DNA of 64,000 bases from Arenicola marina (lineage: Eukaryota; Annelida; Polychaeta; Arenicolidae): NCBI GenBank assembly GCA_964019135.1, contig OZ025258.1, forward strand, positions 372,001 to 436,000, written 5' to 3'. The number at the start of each line of letters is the position of its first letter. The stretch's first letter is position 1. The notes under the pieces are model-generated. The model saw only the letters and a program-made list of their open reading frames with translations, was not told the origin of the DNA and did no database searches. Positions 26,001-36,184 of the stretch are shown piece after piece. The translations under genes were made by a program, and so were the position numbers.

Positions 26001-29000
26001 NNNNNNNNNNNNNNNNNNNNNNNNNNNCCCCTCTGTATAACCTCCCTTGTACAATGCCCCCCCTGTTTATACTGCCTCCCCAGTACAATGCCCCCCCCCC
26101 TGTATACACTGCCCCCTCTATACAATGCCCCCCCCTCTGTATAACCTCCCCTGTACAATGCCCCCCCTGTATATACTGCCCCCCTCTATACAATGCCCCC
26201 CCTGTATATACTGCCCCCCTCTATACAATGCCCCCCCTGTATATACTGCCCCCCTCTATACATTGCCCCCCCCGCCTCTGTATAACCTCTCCTGTACAAT
26301 GCCCCCCCCTGGAAGACCCTCCTCTGTGTAAGCTCCCCTGTACAATGCCCCCCCTGTATATACTGCCCCCCCCCTGTATATACTGCCCCCCCCCCCCCTG
26401 TATATACTGCCCCCCCTATACATTGCCCCCCCCCGCCTCTGTATAACCTCTCCTGTACAATGCCCCCCCCTGGAAGACCCCACTCCATATAACCTCCCTT
26501 GTACAATGCCCCCCCCCTGTATATACTGCCTCCCCAGTACAATGCCCCCCCCCCCTGTATATACTGCCCCCCCTATACAATGCCCCCCTCTGTATAACCT
26601 CCCCTGTACAATGCCCCCCCTGTTTATACTGCCTCCCCAGTACACAATGCCCCCCCCCCCCTGTATACACTGTCCCCCTCTATACAATGCCCCCCCCCCT
26701 CTGTATAACCTCCCCTGTACAATGCCCCCCCTGTATATACTGCCCCCCTCTATACAATGCCCCCCCTGTATATACTGCCCCCCTCTATACAATGCCCCCC
26801 CTGTATATACTGCCCCCCTCTATACATTGCCCCCCCCCGCCTCTGTATAACCTCTCCTGTACAATGCCCCCCCCTGGAAGACCCTCCTCTGTGTAAGCTC
26901 CCCTGTACAATGCCCCCCCTGTATATACTGCCCCCCCCCCCTGTATATACTGCCCCCCTCTATACATTGCCCCCCCCGCCTCTGTATAACCTCTCCTGTA
27001 CAATGCCCCCCCCCTGGAAGACCCACCTCCGTATAACCTCCCCTGTACAATGCCCCCCCCCTGTATATACTGCCTCCCCAGTACAATGCCCCCCCCCCCT
27101 GTATATACTGCCCCCCCTATACAATGCCCCCCTCTGTATAACCTCCCTGTACAATGCCCCCCCTGTTTATACTGCCTCCCCAGTACAATGCCCCCCCCCC
27201 TGTATACACTGCCCCCCTCTATACAATGCCCCCCCCCCTCTGTATAACCTCCCCTGTACAATGCCCCCCCTGTATATACTGCCCCCTCTATACAATGCCC
27301 CCCCTGTATATACTGCCCCCCTCTATACAATGCCCCCCCTGTATATACTGCCCCCCTCTATACATTGCCCCCCCCCGCCTCTGTATAACCTCTCCTGTAC
27401 AATGCCCCCCCCTGGAAGACCCTCCTCTGTGTAAGCTCCCCTGTACAATGCCCCCCCTGTATATACTGCCCCCCCCCCCTGTATATACTGCCCCCCCCTG
27501 TATATACTATCCCCCTTATACAATGCCCCCCTCTGTGTAACCTCCCCTGTACAATGCCCCCCCTGTATATACTGCCCCCCTGTACAATGCCCCCCCTGTA
27601 TATACTGCCCCCCCCTGTATATACTGCCCCCCTGTATATACTATCCCCCTTATACAATGCCCCCCTCTGTGTAACCTCCCCTGTACAATGCCCCCCCTGT
27701 ATATACTGCCCCCCCCTGTATATACTGCCCCCCCCCCTGTATATACTATCCCCCTTATACAATGCCCCCCTCTGTATAACCTCCCCTGTACAATGCCCCC
27801 CACTGTATATACTGCCCCCCTCTATACAATGCCCCCCCTGTATATACTGCCCCCCTCTATACAATGCCCCCCCCCTGTATATACTGCCCCCCTCTATACA
27901 TTGCCCCCCCCCCCGCCTCTGTATAACCTCTCCTGTACAATGCCCCCCCCTGGAAGACCCTCCTCTGTGTAACCTCCCCTGTACAATGCCCCCCCCTGTA
28001 TATACTGCCCCCCCCCCCTGTATATACTATCCCCCTTATACAATGCCCCCCTCTGTATAACCTCCCCTGTACAATGCCCCCCCTGTATATACTGCCCCCC
28101 TCTATACAATGCCCCCCCTGTATATACTGCCCCCCTCTATACAATGCCCCCCCTGTATATACTGCCCCCCTTTATACATTGCCCCCCCCGCCTCTGTATA
28201 ACCTCTCCTGTACAATGCCCCCCCCTGGAAGACCCTCCTCTGTGTAACCTCCCCTGTACAATGCCCCCCCTGTATATACTGCCCCCCCCCCCTGTATATA
28301 CTATCCCCCTTATACAATGCCCCCCTCTGTATAACCTCCCCTGTACAATGCCCCCCCTGTATATACTGCCCCCCTCTATACAATGCCCCCCCTGTATATA
28401 CTGCCCCCCTCTATACAATGCCCCCCTGTATATACTGCCCCCCTCTATACATTGCCCCCCCGCCTCTGTATAACCTCCCCTGTACAATGCCCCCCCTGTA
28501 TATACTGCCCCGTTCTATACAATGCCCCCCCTCTGTATAACCTCCCCTGTACAATGCCCCCCCTGTATATACTGCCCCCCTCTATACAATGCCCCCCCTG
28601 TATATACTGCCCCCTCTATACAATGCCCCCCCTGTATATACTGCCCCCCTCTATACAATGCCCCCCTGTATATACTGCCCCCCTCTATACATTGCCCCCC
28701 CCGCCTCTGTATAACCTCTCCTGTACAATGCCCCCCCCTGGAAGACCCTCCTCTGTGTAACCTCCCCTGTACAATGCCCCCCCTGTATATACTGCCCCCC
28801 CCCTGTATATACTGCCCCCCCCTGTATATACTATCCCCCTTATACAATGCCCCCCCTCCGTATAACCTCCCCAGTACAATGCCCCCAGGCCCTCCCCCCT
28901 GTATATACTGCCCCCCTGTACAATGCCCCCCCTGTATATACTGCCCCCCTCTATACAATGCCCCCCCCTGTATATATCTGCCCCCTCTATACAATGCCCC

Positions 29001-32000
29001 CCCTGTATATACTGCCCCCCTCTATACATTGCCCCCCCCCCGCCTCTGTATAACCTCTCCTGTACAATGCCCCCCCCTGGAAGACCCTCCTCTGTGTAAC
29101 CTCCCCTGTACAATGCCCCCCCTGTATATACTGCCCCCCCTGTATATACTGCCCCCCCCCTGTATATACTATCCCCCTTATACAATGCCCCCCTCTGTGT
29201 AACCTCCCCTGTACAATGCCCCCCCTGTATATACTGCCCCCCCCCTGTATATACTGCCCCCCCCCCTGTATATACTATCCCCCTTATACAATGCCCCCTC
29301 TGTATAACCTCCCCTGTACAATGCCCCCCCTGTATATACTGCCCCCCTCTATACAATGCCCCCCCTGTATATACTGCCCCCCTCTATACATTGCCCCCCC
29401 CCGCTTCTGTATAACCTCTCCTGTACAATGCCCCCCCCTGGAAGACCCTCCTCTGTATAACCTCCCCTGTACAATGCCCCCCCCCCTGTTTTACTGCCTC
29501 CCCTGTACAATGCCCCCCCCCCTGTTTTACTGCCTCCCCTGTACAATGCCCCCCCCGCTGTATATACTGCCTCCCCCCTGTACAATGCCCCCCCCTGTAT
29601 ATACTGCCCCCCCCTGTAAGACCCCCTGGCTCTCTCTCCAGGTGTGAGCAGACCGAGTACCTGGATACCACGGACGTCAACGCTGCTCTTGGCAACCTCA
29701 GGGTCAGCTGTCCCGAAGATGGATGCGGTTCAAGGCCCCTCTCAAGGTCAGACTTCTTCCGCCAAGGTCGTTGCGTCCACGCGTAATGACCCAGCTATGT
29801 GAAGTTATGTTTGACGGGAATCCGTGGTATAACGGGAAAGTTATAGGAGGTTCTGACGTCGTTTCGAAACGACTAGAGAGCTGACTCGAATATGTTTCGG
29901 TTCTGCTTGGAATGGACGCGTTTGACACCAACCGTCATGTTATAGCTTAGGATATGACTTTAAGTTGAGACACTTTCGAAGGGTCCGCATCGTGAATATT
30001 GTCGTCTAACAGCATCGAACTTCATTAAACTGCAGCAAACATTAAAGCTGCTTATACAGCAGTTGCCACCTACATTATGAGTATAAAGATCTTGTTGAGA
30101 AAGGTCCTGGGTACATTGTCTGACTGTGTAAATGGCTTCCCAGGAATATATTGCTCCATGTGTACCGTTAACTGTCAAATACTGTAACATAGTTGTTGTG
30201 TAGAGGTGTCGAACATGTCAGTCGGTTTGTTGTAGATATTATTGATGCACAACCACGGCAAGGAGCGCTTCAGCAATGGCCACGTAGACCTGGAGGGTCT
30301 GCGGCCCACTCGCCTCCCCTATCCCGTCCGGGGCCTCCTGGCCCTCCCAGACATGGCCCTCATGGCCCTCAACGCCCAGGACGGGGTCTTCACCCCCCGG
30401 GAGCTGGGGGGCAGGGCAGGAGGGCCCGGGGCCGGGCGGGGACACCGTGCAAACGCCATCAGACATCAGCTGCGACAGGTGGGTGTGTGGGGTCTGGGGT
30501 CAGGGGTCACAGACCAGGGGTCACAGGTCGGGGGTCGGGGGTCACAGGGTCACAGGTCGGGGGGTCAGGGGTCACAGGTCAGGTGTGGTCACCATGGGGG
30601 TCACCATGGCCACATCGTCAGTCAATGTAGTTGATCTCTCGAGAGGGGTGGGGGAGTTGTCTGCATGTGGCTCCTTGAAATGTTAGTTGTCAGATTTTGT
30701 CATTTGGAGGCGCCCGTCACTATAGACTTCTCTTGCCCACTCCAAGCCGACCCTCTCAACCAGACCCACACTTCCCGCCCTACTGCCCCTCTATGACCTC
30801 CCCCCCCCCCCCCCCCACCCCCCAATCCCCCAGCAGTAGTGACTGAGCAGTGATACACACGAGACAGGGCAGCAGACTGCCGGTAAATGTTGTGGCCTTG
30901 AATTGCTTTCTGTCCCTGTGCTGTGTGAGACGTAGAGAGGGTGGTGGGGGGGGGGGGGGGGTGGCGGGGGGTGGCGGTAGCAACAGCAAGAGGAATACTT
31001 CCGTTTGTTGTTGTAATGGAGAGCCGGTCTAGTATGTACGTTGCCAGCTACTTTTAGCCTGTGCCACCTGCTGACGTCAGGTACAAGCCTCCCCGTCCCC
31101 CACTCCGCCTCCCACCCTCCACCACCTCCACACTGCAGTCCCCACGTTATGGCTTTGTTTGTTCCTCAGTAAATACACCGGCAGCAAGTCCAGAAAATAT
31201 TACAAGACGCTTTATTATTGCAAGGGAACTTTCCACAAACAGATAATTTGTTTTTTTGTGTATAGTCCTACTCAAGCCGCTGAGTTATGTACTGTTTATT
31301 TGTTGATTGCATGAAACGCTAGGGGTGGGTCCGAACACCATGCCCCCCCCCCCTTTTAAGGAAGAATGGCCAGGTTAGGCCGTCTGAGGCGTGGACCCCC
31401 CCATTTCGTAGCAAGAAGGCTATCTGAGGCGGCGTGGACCCCCCCCCCCACCACCGGTCGTCAAAAAAATTGGTGGATTGGTCGCATTTAATTCAGCCCC
31501 CCCCCCCCTCCCGGCCAGTCGTCCGTTTCAATGGACCCCTCCCTTCCCATATTCCTGGATCCGCCCCTATAACGTAACAGTAGCATAAGACATGTTCCCG
31601 TGTTCGGTTTTAGATGTATAATCGCCATGAATTATGTCTCCATGTGTAATCCAGACACCAGTCGTGGCAGTTGCCGTGTCGCACATAACTCGTGGATACA
31701 GATTGGTTCGTTACAGACTATGTAGGAGTAATAAGAACATCAAACTTGTCCCATTTACACCATACAACAAATCATTCATATATGTTAAAACTTTAACTTC
31801 GAGTATTTCATATCCGTCTTGCATATCTTATTCTCGCCTTATAAACCAACCTAAATAGAACTTCGCCAATATCGTCCTGCTGTGGGCCTGCTGGCTGTTG
31901 CGATCCTGTGGTACCTTGCAGGGTCGCATTATGACTAATTGTGTCAAATTATCAAGCCGTTCAGCTGTCTTGCAGGGTCGCATTATGGATGATTCACCAT

Positions 32001-34245
32001 GTCCCATTCATTATGTCTCACTAAAGACTCTCACACATTGACGAGCTGTTCGGCTGTCTTGCAGGGTCGCATTATGATCCACCAGATGATGATGCTGCTG
32101 CACCTGGAGATGCGGCTGCGGCAGCAGGCGCTGGCCAGCTACCAGCAGGCTCGGGACCCGGATGTTCGCCTGCAGCGCATGGACGAGGTCCTGGCGCTCA
32201 ACGAGCAGCTCAACGAGGTAGGCACCATCCTGTCCGCTCTCCTCAACGCGCCGCCCAACAGACACCTGGAAGAGGGGGCCACGGGGGCGGAGGGAGGAGC
32301 GGCGGCGGCGGCGGCGGCGGTGACCTCCGCCGGCGTGGCCCCCAGCTCGCCTCGCCCAGGCCCGAGGGGTGGGGCGCTGACCCCCGGGCGCAGAAGGCGC
32401 CTGCTGCCCACCCCCCCGATGGAGCAACGCCGCGAACTGAGGCTCCCACTGGTGGACACGAACAACAACGCTGACAGTGACAGCACTGACAGCAGTGACA
32501 GTAGTGACAGCGAGGGAGGCGGGGGGGTCCTGTCGCCCGCCCGCAGGGAGGCGGTGTTGTTGAGGCGACGGGAGAGGCCGCCCCCACCCAGCGGTGACGT
32601 CACGGTGGCCCTACCGGATGACGTCATTAATCAGATCCGAAGGCGCGTGGGTGGGGGATCTAGCTTGAGCGACCCCCCGGCAGGGCGGGGCGTGCCCGGT
32701 GCCGGGGGTGCCGCCCCACGGGACGCCGCACCGGCCGTGGGGGTCACTCCGCGGCCTCACCCCCCCAGCGACTCCACTCGGCCGTCACGCGGAGTCACAG
32801 CGCCCTCCCTCCCGGCCCCCCCTCCTGCTCCTGCCGCCTCCATCGCCACAGCCCGTAATCCGACTGTGACGTCACCACAGGCTGTGCCCCCGGCAACGGC
32901 GGCTTCAGGTCCTGTGGCGGCGGCGTCCTTAGCAACCGCTAACTCGGTGGCCCGGGACCTGGGCTCGCGCACCCCCGTGCTTTCGCGGCGCCACGATCTT
33001 CAGCGCAGTAGGAGTAGGCAGCGCCTCAGCCAATCAGGCGACCCCGATGACGTCAGAGCGAGTGCTGATGACATCACCACGGCGTCGCTTAGAGTGACGC
33101 GCGGGCGAACTGACAGCAACGAGATCTCGGCAGACTTCGAGACGATCTCTGTGCTCGCTGCGCCCCCTGGCGCTGCCCCCCAGAGCATGACGTCACACAA
33201 TGCGGGCACGCTACCCCCGCTGGTAGCGCCCCCTGCCGCCGCCGCCCCCCGGCGTCCAGTCCGGGACACGAGCGTCGACACCATCTCTACGGACCAGGAC
33301 TCGTCCTCCGGAGACTCCCGCGAGGAGCCGGCCACCGGCGTCCCCAGCCTGAGTGTCGGGAGCTCGGCGCTCCGGGCCGCCATGGAGGAGGTCCGGACCC
33401 GATCCAGACCCACCGCGCCGGCAGCACCAGCCAATCCAGTGGCTATGACGACGGATTCCTCGCCACGCCCGGCGTCCGTGGCCCCCGGAATGCCCGTGAC
33501 GCCCCGCGACACCGCGGATCCGGAGCGATTGACTCGGAGTATCGACGCTGCCGGCGTAGAGGGCGCGCGTGTCCGTACGCACCCAGTGACCCCCAGGATC
33601 CTGCAGAGAAGGCGGTCCAGCGTCACGGCAGCCGGAGGCAGGAGTCGCCCCCTGGTGGGCGCGGGCGGCAGTCTGATCATCCCGAGACGCCGGGCTCCGA
33701 GAGGAAACCCCACGAGGCGAACCTCCACCGAGGGCAGAGCGCAGGATACCACGCCGCCCCCGCCGCCAGGATCCAGCCCCGGGTCCAGCCACGGGTCCAG
33801 CCACGGCTCCAGCCACGGGCCCAGCACCCCGACACGACAAGGGCGGACCACAACCATCGGCCGAGTCCGCAGGGTGGAGGAACGACTGCGCATGCGTCGC
33901 CGCTCCCAGCAGCACCAACAGTCGCCGATACAAAGCCAACAGCAACAGGGACAGCGCAGCGACAACTCCGTGTCGGCGAGTGACCAGGAGAGGTCATCGG
34001 GTCAAGGTCACGCGGCGCCTGTCAGCTCCGCACAAAGGGCGCTGTATAACGGGGGGCGCCCGATCAGGAGGGGCGTGGTGCGCGTTAGGCCGGTACGCCC
34101 CAGCGCCTCCCCGCAACCAGATCCGGACCAATCCAGAAGCGAGGCCGGAGCCCTGAGTAGGCCGGGGGGGCCGCTGGTAAGAGCCAGACGGCGGAGCGAA
34201 ATCCACGAGGAAATCCTGACGAAAGCTCGCAACCAAGAGAACTGA
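16856..34245 (+). CDS. RING-finger protein, probable E3 ubiquitin ligase (5 coding exons)
   Basis: Coding exons are 16856-17001, 17318-17434, 29642-29746, 30274-30478 and 32065-34245, about 917 codons. The start codon sits in a strong context (ccgccATGg), eight bases after a possible acceptor (accgcag), so a 5' UTR intron is likely. The N-terminal ~95 residues hold a C3HC4 RING: TCGIC, then RDCRHC, KHLFC, HTC and CPVC. RING domains bind two zinc ions and usually recruit ubiquitin-charged E2 enzymes. A following Cys pair (VSCPEDGC) looks like the start of a TRAF-type zinc finger, but no complete second finger is seen. A short helical segment follows, then a 650-residue Ser/Pro/Arg-rich tail. 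I do not recognise an ortholog. The 12.2-kb second intron is nearly all tandem repeat and includes an assembly gap, so missing small exons cannot be excluded. Confidence 0.8.
17318..17434 (+). CDS. RING gene coding exon 2 (core of RING)
   Basis: The acceptor is tttgggttttcag and the donor is CAG|GTAAGA. The exon carries zinc ligands 3 to 8: the last Cys of RDCRHC, the His and Cys of KHLFC, the Cys of HTC, and both Cys of CPVC. A Trp (IFAW) follows the sixth ligand at the position usual for E2-binding RINGs. Both phases match the neighbouring exons. Confidence 0.88.
17575..17765. repeat. 34-bp repeat, about 5 diverged units
   Basis: Units share ggatgtttcccataag and caatgttgcat. The copies differ by several bases each, so this small array is older than its neighbours. 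It lies in intron 2 of the RING gene. Confidence 0.85.
17890..21130. repeat. 20-bp minisatellite, about 162 units
   Basis: The unit is cccaccactgaacccatcag with few variants (cccatcactg, cccacccctg, cccacaactg, catcat). It is strictly 20 bp throughout, so it never shifts register over 3.2 kb. No long open frame arises because the reverse and forward units contain stops (tga in each unit). It is inside intron 2 of the RING gene. Confidence 0.98.
21131..21614. other. intronic spacer, nothing recognised
   Basis: About 480 bases of single-copy DNA lie between two arrays. Short overlapping frames on both strands show no domain, and I see no splice-flanked exon. Confidence 0.55.
21615..23700. repeat. 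G-rich minisatellite of about 50 bp with variable G run
   Basis: About 41 units contain gggtcgggagctgtgagggt and ggcagcggcggctgtaggca followed by a run of 6 to 13 G. The varying G run makes unit length uneven and shifts frames. Every unit has enough G tracts to form G-quadruplexes. The minus-strand Pro/Ala/Ser-rich frames (for example 21573-23909) are artefacts of the repeat. Confidence 0.95.
23701..24726. other. intronic spacer with C homopolymers
   Basis: This unique sequence is marked by C runs near 24112-24130, 24219-24233 and 24531-24543. No exon with matching phase for the RING gene is evident. I see no other gene. Confidence 0.55.
24727..25735. repeat. 27-bp minisatellite
   Basis: About 37 units contain tgttgacgggtctcagactg followed by aagcctt or tagcctt. 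Divergence increases to the right, where gggtcccag replaces gggtctcag. Units of 26 bp occur near 24970 and 25265-25295. The 27-bp length gives open frames (nine-residue period) on both strands at the right end. The array is intronic. Confidence 0.95.
25828..26027. other. assembly gap (200 N)
   Basis: There are exactly 200 N, a conventional placeholder, so the true size is unknown. It lies at the left border of the C-rich array in intron 2 of the RING gene, where homopolymers probably stopped the assembly. Any frame crossing it is meaningless. Confidence 0.99.
26028..29625. repeat. C-rich compound array with higher-order structure
   Basis: Alternating short modules such as ctgtatatactgcccccc, ctctatacaatgcccccc and ataacctcccctgtacaatg are separated by C runs of 5 to 13. 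A longer module with tggaagaccctcctctgtgt recurs about every 300-600 bases, which marks a higher-order unit. C-run length changes shift all frames. The array ends about 15 bases before the acceptor of RING exon 3, and the last module (cccctgtaagaccccctgg) resembles the repeat. Confidence 0.94.
29642..29746 (+). CDS. RING gene coding exon 3
   Basis: The acceptor tctctctccag lies a few bases right of the C-rich repeat array. The exon reads CEQTEYLDTTDVNAALGNLR then VSCPEDGC. The phase fits exon 2. Two donors are possible: AAG|GTCAGA at 29747 (phase 2) and AGG|GTCAGC at 29703 (phase 0). They pair in frame with two different acceptors of the next exon. Confidence 0.7.
30274..30478 (+). CDS. RING gene coding exon 4
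   Basis: The exon encodes NGHVDLEGLRPTRLPYPVRG and continues to HQLRQ, with donor CAG|GTGGGT in phase 0. The 5' border is uncertain. Acceptor cttcag at 30273 matches the phase of the 29746 donor. A stronger-looking acceptor, tttgttgtag at 30235, would add 38 bases (LLMHNHGKERFS) and needs the earlier donor at 29702. Either choice keeps the gene in frame. Confidence 0.65.
30479..31911. other. RING gene intron 4, left part, with homopolymers
   Basis: The intron holds a degenerate ggggtcacaggtc repeat (30490-30605), C and G runs near 30800 and 30945, and C runs with imperfect repeated wording (gtctgaggcgtggaccccccc) at 31376-31450. No extra exon is supported. Confidence 0.55.
31330..31580 (-). 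mobile_element. possible old non-autonomous DNA transposon remnant
   Basis: The minus strand begins ggggcggatccaggaatatg and then runs through G-rich, gtcc-containing text with internal near-repeats. Termini of this wording are typical of small non-autonomous elements in aquatic invertebrate genomes, but I see no clear inverted repeat or target-site duplication here. It is a weak call. Confidence 0.3.
31912..32076 (+). promoter_or_regulatory. triplicated 3' splice site before RING exon 5
   Basis: The string ttgcagggtcgcattatg occurs three times, at 31916, 31970 and 32059, and copies 2 and 3 share about 33 bases including gctgtcttgcag. Each copy is a polypyrimidine-AG acceptor plus the first bases of exon 5. 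Only the third (exon start 32065) opens the 726-codon tail. Acceptors 1 and 2 (exon starts 31922 and 31976) are in frame with each other and reach a TGA at 32039-32041. Confidence 0.8.
32065..34245 (+). CDS. RING gene coding exon 5 (long low-complexity tail)
   Basis: The acceptor is cggctgtcttgcag, phase 0. The first ~60 residues (MIHQMMMLLHLEMRLRQQ and on) are likely helical or coiled. The rest is disordered, rich in Ser, Pro, Arg, Thr and Ala, with an acidic-serine run (SDSTDSSDSSDSEGG), poly-Ala, a GSSHGSSHGSSHG repeat and Gln-rich pieces, and it ends KARNQEN. GC and CpG content are much higher than in the surroundings, and long frames on the opposite strand are shadows of that. A single 2.2-kb terminal exon is common for such tails. 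Confidence 0.82.
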   Translation, partial: GRIMIHQMMMLLHLEMRLRQQALASYQQARDPDVRLQRMDEVLALNEQLNEVGTILSALLNAPPNRHLEEGATGAEGGAAAAAAAVTSAGVAPSSPRPGPRGGALTPGRRRRLLPTPPMEQRRELRLPLVDTNNNADSDSTDSSDSSDSEGGGGVLSPARREAVLLRRRERPPPPSGDVTVALPDDVINQIRRRVGGGSSLSDPPAGRGVPGAGGAAPRDAAPAVGVTPRPHPPSDSTRPSRGVTAPSLPAPPPAPAASIATARNPTVTSPQAVPPATAASGPVAAASLATANSVARDLGSRTPVLSRRHDLQRSRSRQRLSQSGDPDDVRASADDITTASLRVTRGRTDSNEISADFETISVLAAPPGAAPQSMTSHNAGTLPPLVAPPAAAAPRRPVRDTSVDTISTDQDSSSGDSREEPATGVPSLSVGSSALRAAMEEVRTRSRPTAPAAPANPVAMTTDSSPRPASVAPGMPVTPRDTADPERLTRSIDAAGVEGARVRTHPVTPRILQRRRSSVTAAGGRSRPLVGAGGSLIIPRRRAPRGNPTRRTSTEGRAQDTTPPPPPGSSPGSSHGSSHGSSHGPSTPTRQGRTTTIGRVRRVEERLRMRRRSQQHQQSPIQSQQQQGQRSDNSVSASDQERSSGQGHAAPVSSAQRALYNGGRPIRRGVVRVRPVRPSASPQPDPDQSRSEAGALSRPGGPLVRARRRSEIHEEILTKARNQEN

Positions 34246-36100
34246 AAAAAGTTTCTCGGACAGAGCGCCTCATTGTTGAGGTCGGAATGGAGTAGAGAGG
34301 CCGCCGTACTGTGGCCTCGGTGAGGCAGCCACAAATATATCGTATACACTATATTCACAAAATATACAATATATCTAGGCTTTTTTTTACAAACTGGGGG
34401 TAGGTATTTTGCCGTTCACACTCGGGTGACATGTCAGGTAATCAAAGATCCTGATTGTGACTCTGAGTCTCCGGAGCGCGGTGTTGGCGTGTCAGTGGGA
34501 ACGGTGGTGCTCAACCTTGTTAGGCCAAGCCACCAGGGAACATCGTTAGACGTCATTCGCAATGGTTGCCCCCATGGTAACCGTGAAGAGAAAAACTGGA
34601 CCCCTTACCCCACTGACAATAAACGTGTATGGCAATGTCAGAGGGCCAAAATACAAGATTGTTATCGAGAAATAGCCAAAAAACAAGCACATTATTAAAT
34701 ACTTTCAAAGGATGTAATTTTGAAAAAAATTGAAAAAACAGTGTAGGCCTACTTTGGTAGCGATTGTATTTGATTATTTTAGTGGGCATGAATTGCATGC
34801 TTTAAAAGTGCCTTTCTTGATACTATGTAACTGAATATAAGACGTCGTTGTGCAACGTCGGGTAACAACAGACCACTTCAAGTAATACCATCTAATTCGT
34901 GGAACGTTTTTCTTTCAAATTTGAAAGGATTTTTTTTTCAACCTGGTTACATATGAAAGCATATAGCTCCAATATTGAGTTAGGTACGGCCTGAGCACTG
35001 CCACCCCTATTGGCGGGGGCGACCCAGTGGTGAACGGAAGGCCTTCAGACACCCTCTTGGCTGTAGAGCTTTGTCACCAGGTCACGTCTTGTTGGTGGCA
35101 CACGCCAGCGCCACAGCGATCTCTCGTAGGCCGGGGACATCTCGCGTTATCACGTGGGATCACGTGTGATGCCATGTTACATCGAGACTTGGTTTGTCTT
35201 TCAACACGACTTACTAATTGTTGTACAAGGACTTGTTTACATGGAGTTGATGTATCTAAGTGGCTGCAATACTACTGTTCTGTTCAGACAATAAGTGATA
35301 TTGCTCAAATAGGATTACTGAGAATTACTGATAAACATGTGATATGTAGAAGTTAATTTATACAGTTTGACACTGTAATTTGTTGTTGAATAGAAGTTGT
35401 ATTTTGTTTGTGTTTTGTATTGCTACCCCTGTGCGGGGCTCTATATAACAGCTGTATCACTTGTAGCTGTGAGTTACTCATCTGAACACTAGGTTATTGT
35501 CAGTGGCACGCATGCAACGTGACTTGTATCACGTTGTCAGCGTGACGTATCTGGCGACAATGTTGTGACGTCATTGCCAAACAGCAAACGCAGCAAAGCC
35601 CTGGTGACCTTGAAGTGTCCTTGGTTGGTTGCTTTAGCATTAGGTGACATCATCAATTGTATGCATTTTTTTGTCGACCTCAGCGTTTTTATGGAGGAAA
35701 CAATAAAATAATTTGAAACGTATATATATATATGTCCCTGTCTTTGTTTGTTGGTGTGTAAGCTGCAGCAAGATTCAATGACGACACGCGAGGGTGAACC
35801 TTACACACCTCTGTCTCTAGCATTGGATTGTAATGATGACCGGACAGCATAGGATGTTAGAGATAAATTTTATTGAATTAAATTAAACTGAAAAAGACCA
35901 GAAAGCGGCGGGGTATTGAGATATCGCGAAATCACATAACACTTCCTGGAATACATATCGGACTTAAATGTAAAATATTGTACAGACCGGTAATTCATAC
36001 TAGTATACTTTAGTAAATGAGATTACCTAATTTTATTAGATATTAATCGACATTGCAGCAGATTTACGAATTATTGGAACCCCTATAGTATCCGTATTGA
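34246..36100. other. 3' flank of the RING gene, no other gene seen
   Basis: The stretch likely contains the 3' UTR. AATAAA hexamers stand at 34618-34623 (about 375 bases after the stop) and 35702-35707. The first is the better candidate for the RING gene poly(A) signal. The rest is AT-rich unique DNA with a TA dinucleotide run near 35720 and no supported coding exon. Confidence 0.5.
34618..34623 (+). terminator. candidate poly(A) signal of the RING gene
   Basis: AATAAA lies about 375 bases after the stop codon of the plus-strand RING gene. A GT-rich stretch (cgtgtatggcaatgtcag) follows immediately, as expected near a cleavage site. The assignment is by position only. Confidence 0.4.
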
Positions 36101-36184
36101 GGCATAAACATAGAAAACAAAATAGCTGTCAGTTTTGCTGTATTCGAGAAACGTTCATTGGTGTTTTAGGCTGCTTTTGTGCAC

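Noticed and set aside
25494-29695. Many overlapping Cys/Pro/Tyr- or Gly/Tyr-rich frames, some crossing the N gap
   Set aside because: They derive from the C-rich array or include unknown bases. None has splice borders or conserved motifs.
32011-33997. Several open minus-strand frames opposite RING exon 5
   Set aside because: They result from high GC content in the coding exon. The plus frame has the correct splice phase and a continuous 726 codons.
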